Shown here: one piece after another, positions 5,122-8,037 of the stretch
Numbering within the stretch: position 1 is the stretch's first letter
How the letters are laid out: each line of letters opens with the position of its first letter
NCBI GenBank assembly: GCA_030038035.1
Contig: JASHPP010000589.1
Span: 1 to 8,037, forward strand
DNA: 8,037 nucleotides
Direction of reading: 5' to 3'
From: Trebonia sp.
GTDB taxonomy: Bacteria; Actinomycetota; Actinomycetes; Streptosporangiales; Streptosporangiaceae
The notes under the pieces: generated by a model
Database searches by the model: none
What the model saw: only the letters and a program-made list of their open reading frames with translations
What the model was told of the DNA's origin: nothing
Program-made: the position numbers and the translations under genes

Positions 5122-8037
5122 TCACGCCGATATGGTCCGCGCGGTCAGCTCAAGCGCCTGGTCGCGGCTGAGTTTACTGCCGCGGGAGTAGGCGGCGTCG
5201 AACCCCGGCTCGCCGAGTGCCCGCCTGGCCGCCGCCCGCACCCGCGGAGCGGCCAGGCTGCTCTCGTCGAACGCGCCGCGGATCGAGTGGGCGGCGCCGA
5301 GCAGCGTGGCGGCCAGGTCCGCGCCGGCGCCCGGGTCCGCGCCGGCGGCGCGCCTGCCGTGGAGGGCGAGCGCGGCCGCGGCGTCGATCAGCGCGGCCAG
5401 CGGCGGGAGCTCCACCCAGTCGCGGGCGGCGGGCAGCGCCGCGGCGAGCAGCTCCCGGCAGCGGGCCGTGTCGCCTTCTTCGAGCACGACCAGGGCGAGC
5501 CTCGTCTCGACCTGGGATCGCAGCGACAGCCACCACCGCGCCTGCCTGTTCTTCAGCGATGCCAGCGCGAGCTCGCAGCTGCGCGCCGCCGCGGGCAGGT
5601 CCCCCGCCCGCCAGGCCAGCTCGGCGCGCGTGAGGTGAAACCACTCACTCGCCAGGACCGCGGCGTGCCCGGCCGCGGAACGCTCGCCCCGGCGCAGGTC
5701 GTCATCGGCGCGGTCGATGTCGCCTGCCCGCGCCCGCGCGACGGCCAGCATGCCGGCGATGTACGCCATGTCCCCCCACGCGTCCAGCGTGCGGCCGATC
5801 TGCTCGGCTTCTTCGAGCGCGGCCACCGCCGCCGCGTGATCCGCGCGCAGCTCGGCGAACTCGGCGAGCTGCATGAGCGACATCGCGACCCCCCACGCGT
5901 CGCCGATCGACCGGAACTCGGCAAGCGCCGCCGCGCAGTCGGCTTCCACGCCGTCCAGCTGGCCGAACATGGCGGTGTAGGCCGAGCGGAACATGCGCGC
6001 GGCGGCCCGCAGCCAGGGATCGTCCGCAGTGGTGTACCCACCGATCAGGGCGAGGGCGCCAGCGGCGTCACCGTCGTAGATGGCCACCATGGATTCGCCC
6101 ATCGCGGCGATCGGGTGGATGGCCGCGCTGCCCGCGGCGCACCTGTGCATGCTCGCGAGCGCCTCGGCGAGCGGCTCCCGGACGGCGTCGATCTCCAGGG
6201 ACGCGCTGATCGACATGACCGCGCACACCACCCGCGCCTCGGCGATCAGCAGCGACTCGGCGGGCGGCGGCAGCTGCAGGACCTCGCGGGCCAGCGTGTC
6301 CCCCTCGCCCCGACCGCGCTGGATCCAGTAGTAGCCGAGCGCCCGCACGAAGCGCAGCGCGCCGGGCGCGTCGCCGCGGCCGATCGCCCAGCGCAGGGCC
6401 GCGTACATGTTGTCCTGCTCCGCGGTCAGCTCGCGGAACCAGCGTGCCTGCTCGGCGGTGCGCAGCAGCGGATCGGCGGCCTCGGCGAAACCCAGGTAGC
6501 AGGCGGCGAACGCGTCCCTGACCGCGGTCTCCTCCCCCGCTGCCGCCAGCTGCTCCAGGCCGTAGGCGCGCACGGTCTCCAGCATGCGGTACCGGGACCC
6601 GGAAGCGCCCGCGCCGTCGGCCGCGGTGAGGATCGACTTGCCGACAAGGCCGGACAGCGCGGGCAGCACGGCCGCACCGGACAGCCCCGAGCCGGCGCAC
6701 ACCTGCTCGGCCGCGGCCAGCGTGGCGCCGCCCGGGAAGACCGCCAGGCGCCGTGCCAGCACGCGCTCCGGCTCCGACAGCAGGTTCCAGCTCCACTCGA
6801 CGACCGCGCGCAGCGTCTGGTGCCTGGGCAGCGCGGTCCGGCTGCCGCCGGTGAGCAGCGCGAACCGGTCGTCGAGCCGTTCGGCCAGCTGGGCGGGCGT
6901 CAGCGTGCGGGACCAGACCGCCGCCAGCTCGATGGCCAGCGGCATCCCGTCAAGCGCCCGGCAGATCCGCGCCACCGCGGGCGCGTTGCCCGCGTCGACC
7001 GCGAAGGACGGCAGCACGGCGGCCGCCCGGTCGCGGAACAGCCGGACCGCCGGATAGAGGGAGATATCGCCGGCCTCCGCTCGGGGAGCGCCAGGGACGG
7101 CGGGGGCGGCGGGGGCGAGCGCATCCGGGGCGCCAGGGGCGCCCGGATCCGCGGCATCGGCCGCGGATCCGGGCGGGACGGGAGGGACGGCCAGCGGGGA
7201 GACGACCCAGAGGGTCTCCCCGTCGATGCGCAGCGGCTCCCTGCTCGTCGCCAGGATCCGCACCCGCGCGCAGCCGGCCAGGACCCGCCCGGCCAGCCGG
7301 GCGGCCACCTCGATCACGTGCTCGCAGTTGTCGAGGACCAGCACCGCGTCCCGGCCGGCGAGCGCGTCGCAGAGCCGGTCCACCGGGTCGGCCGCGCCGG
7401 CGTCCGCGCCGTGCCGGGCGATCACCCGCTCGCGCAGGCCGAGCGCGTCGAGCACCGCGTACGGCACCTCGGCGGGCTCGCTGACCGGGGCCAGCTCCGC
7501 GAACCACGCCGGAGCGCCCTGCCGGGCAGCCGCCTCGGCCGCCAGCCGCGTCTTGCCGACGCCACCGGGCCCGGTGAGCGTGACCAGCCGTTCCTCCGCC
7601 AGCTTCTTCAGCACGCCGCGGACGTCGTCGTCCCTGCCGACGAAGCTGGTCGGCGGGCGCTGCCCGCCGGAAAGCCGGCCAGCGCCCGCCGGCGCAGGAG
7701 CTGGCGCCGGGGCAGCCGCCGCTGTCCGTTCGGGATAAAGGGAAGGAGCGGCGGCCGCGACGGGTGGCTGGCGCGGGACCTCCTGCCGGAGTACGGCGAG
7801 GTAGACCTCCTCGAGCTGGGGAGACGGGTCGACCCCGAGCCGGTCGGCGAGCAGCTCCCTTGCCTGCGCGTAGACGGCGAGCGCGTCGGCCTGGCGGCCG
7901 GCCGCGGCCAGTGCCCGCATGAGCAGGGCGGGCGGGCGCTCGGCCAGCGGATCGGCGGCGGCCAGCTCCCGCAGCTCGCCGATCAGCCCGCTCGCCTCGC
8001 CGAGCGCCAGGTCCGCCTCGATCCGGTCGAGGACCGC
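5122..8037 (-). CDS. BTAD / NB-ARC / TPR transcriptional regulator, AfsR/SARP-like (5' end outside window)
   Basis: 971 residues are visible; the frame stays open to the right edge, so the true start and the expected N-terminal winged-helix DNA-binding domain lie outside. Visible residues 1-85 match the end of a bacterial transcriptional activation domain (LDRIEADLALG, then AGRQADALAVYAQARELLA and LGVDPSPQLEEVYLAVL). After an Ala-Pro linker comes a STAND/NB-ARC ATPase: RPPTSFVGRDDDV, Walker A GPGGVGKT (156-163), Walker B VLVLDNCEH (232-240), sensor ILATSREPL (261-269) and GMPLAIELAA (364-373). A winged-helix-like segment follows (VVEWSWNLLSEPERVLARRL, 412-431). The last 450 or so residues are helical TPR-like repeats ending in the family tail SRGSKLSRDQALELTA. 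Such proteins are cytoplasmic ATP-dependent switches that activate secondary metabolism or export genes. It converges on the DrrAB-type operon, which makes that operon its likeliest local target. An Ala/Pro-rich insert (about 285-326) separates the sensor motif from PAVRLFRDRAA. Confidence 0.93.
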   Translation of the reverse strand, partial: AVLDRIEADLALGEASGLIGELRELAAADPLAERPPALLMRALAAAGRQADALAVYAQARELLADRLGVDPSPQLEEVYLAVLRQEVPRQPPVAAAAPSLYPERTAAAAPAPAPAPAGAGRLSGGQRPPTSFVGRDDDVRGVLKKLAEERLVTLTGPGGVGKTRLAAEAAARQGAPAWFAELAPVSEPAEVPYAVLDALGLRERVIARHGADAGAADPVDRLCDALAGRDAVLVLDNCEHVIEVAARLAGRVLAGCARVRILATSREPLRIDGETLWVVSPLAVPPVPPGSAADAADPGAPGAPDALAPAAPAVPGAPRAEAGDISLYPAVRLFRDRAAAVLPSFAVDAGNAPAVARICRALDGMPLAIELAAVWSRTLTPAQLAERLDDRFALLTGGSRTALPRHQTLRAVVEWSWNLLSEPERVLARRLAVFPGGATLAAAEQVCAGSGLSGAAVLPALSGLVGKSILTAADGAGASGSRYRMLETVRAYGLEQLAAAGEETAVRDAFAACYLGFAEAADPLLRTAEQARWFRELTAEQDNMYAALRWAIGRGDAPGALRFVRALGYYWIQRGRGEGDTLAREVLQLPPPAESLLIAEARVVCAVMSISASLEIDAVREPLAEALASMHRCAAGSAAIHPIAAMGESMVAIYDGDAAGALALIGGYTTADDPWLRAAARMFRSAYTAMFGQLDGVEADCAAALAEFRSIGDAWGVAMSLMQLAEFAELRADHAAAVAALEEAEQIGRTLDAWGDMAYIAGMLAVARARAGDIDRADDDLRRGERSAAGHAAVLASEWFHLTRAELAWRAGDLPAAARSCELALASLKNRQARWWLSLRSQVETRLALVVLEEGDTARCRELLAAALPAARDWVELPPLAALIDAAAALALHGRRAAGADPGAGADLAATLLGAAHSIRGAFDESSLAAPRVRAAARRALGEPGFDAAYSRGSKLSRDQALELTARTISA
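7140..7175. repeat. Perfect 16-bp inverted repeat with 4-nt loop inside the regulator gene
   Basis: CGCCCGGATCCGCGGC (7140-7155) is followed by ATCG (7156-7159) and then its exact reverse complement GCCGCGGATCCGGGCG (7160-7175). Symmetry breaks at the next pair (7139/7176). It encodes PGSAADAADPGA in the low-complexity insert of the regulator. On the coding strand it uses GGA, GAT and GAT, codons that are uncommon in the surrounding gene. It could be a small palindromic insertion, a folding mRNA element, or drift in unconstrained sequence. Confidence 0.85.

Noticed and set aside
7060..7760. SLYP occurring twice in the regulator (linker and after the insert) as a possible domain duplication
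   Set aside because: Only four residues are shared and the flanks differ, so chance is the simpler explanation.

Overview
The window is very GC-rich and its codons mostly end in G or C. It uses a TTG start, Shine-Dalgarno (SD) boxes of the GGAGG type, a BTAD-type (SARP/AfsR-like) regulator, a DrrAB-type exporter and a PF04672-type methyltransferase. Together these point to a high-GC actinomycete chromosome. A Streptosporangiales or Streptomyces-like host is an inference; genus cannot be read from the sequence. There are no RNA genes, transposases, CRISPR arrays or replication origins, and no gene-free stretch longer than about 150 bases.

Layout, left to right: (1) the first codons of a leftward gene whose N-terminus resembles actinobacterial biotin synthase (bioB), cut by the window edge; (2) a divergent D-2-hydroxyacid dehydrogenase (160-1116, +); (3) a short AT-rich island with direct repeats, probably a promoter/operator, before (4) an acyl-CoA dehydrogenase-like gene (1238-2254, +) that lacks family motifs and the usual C-terminus; (5) a convergent SAM-dependent methyltransferase of the actinobacterial PF04672 type (2296-3123, -); (6) a 144-bp divergent intergenic region with three copies of TGACAGCGG spaced 20 and 22 bp; (7) a translationally coupled ABC exporter pair, ATPase plus six-helix permease, of the DrrA/DrrB type (3268-4284 and 4281-5105, +); (8) a large convergent BTAD/NB-ARC/TPR regulator (5122-8037, -) whose N-terminal DNA-binding end lies beyond the right edge.

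The most coherent unit is the right half. The exporter pair runs head-on into a STAND-type regulator whose family usually activates neighbouring genes by binding direct repeats about one or two helical turns apart. The triple repeat upstream of the exporter is a plausible operator for that regulator, and it may also control the divergent methyltransferase. This is an inference. The left half (bioB edge, dehydrogenase, degenerate acyl-CoA dehydrogenase) looks like ordinary metabolic genes with no visible functional link to the exporter.

The most unusual DNA structure is a perfect 16-bp inverted repeat with a 4-nt loop inside the regulator coding sequence (7140-7175). It lies in a Pro/Ala-rich stretch between the ATPase motifs. 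I see no clearly new multi-gene system; the strongest leads are the exporter operator, that in-gene palindrome and the eroded acyl-CoA dehydrogenase.
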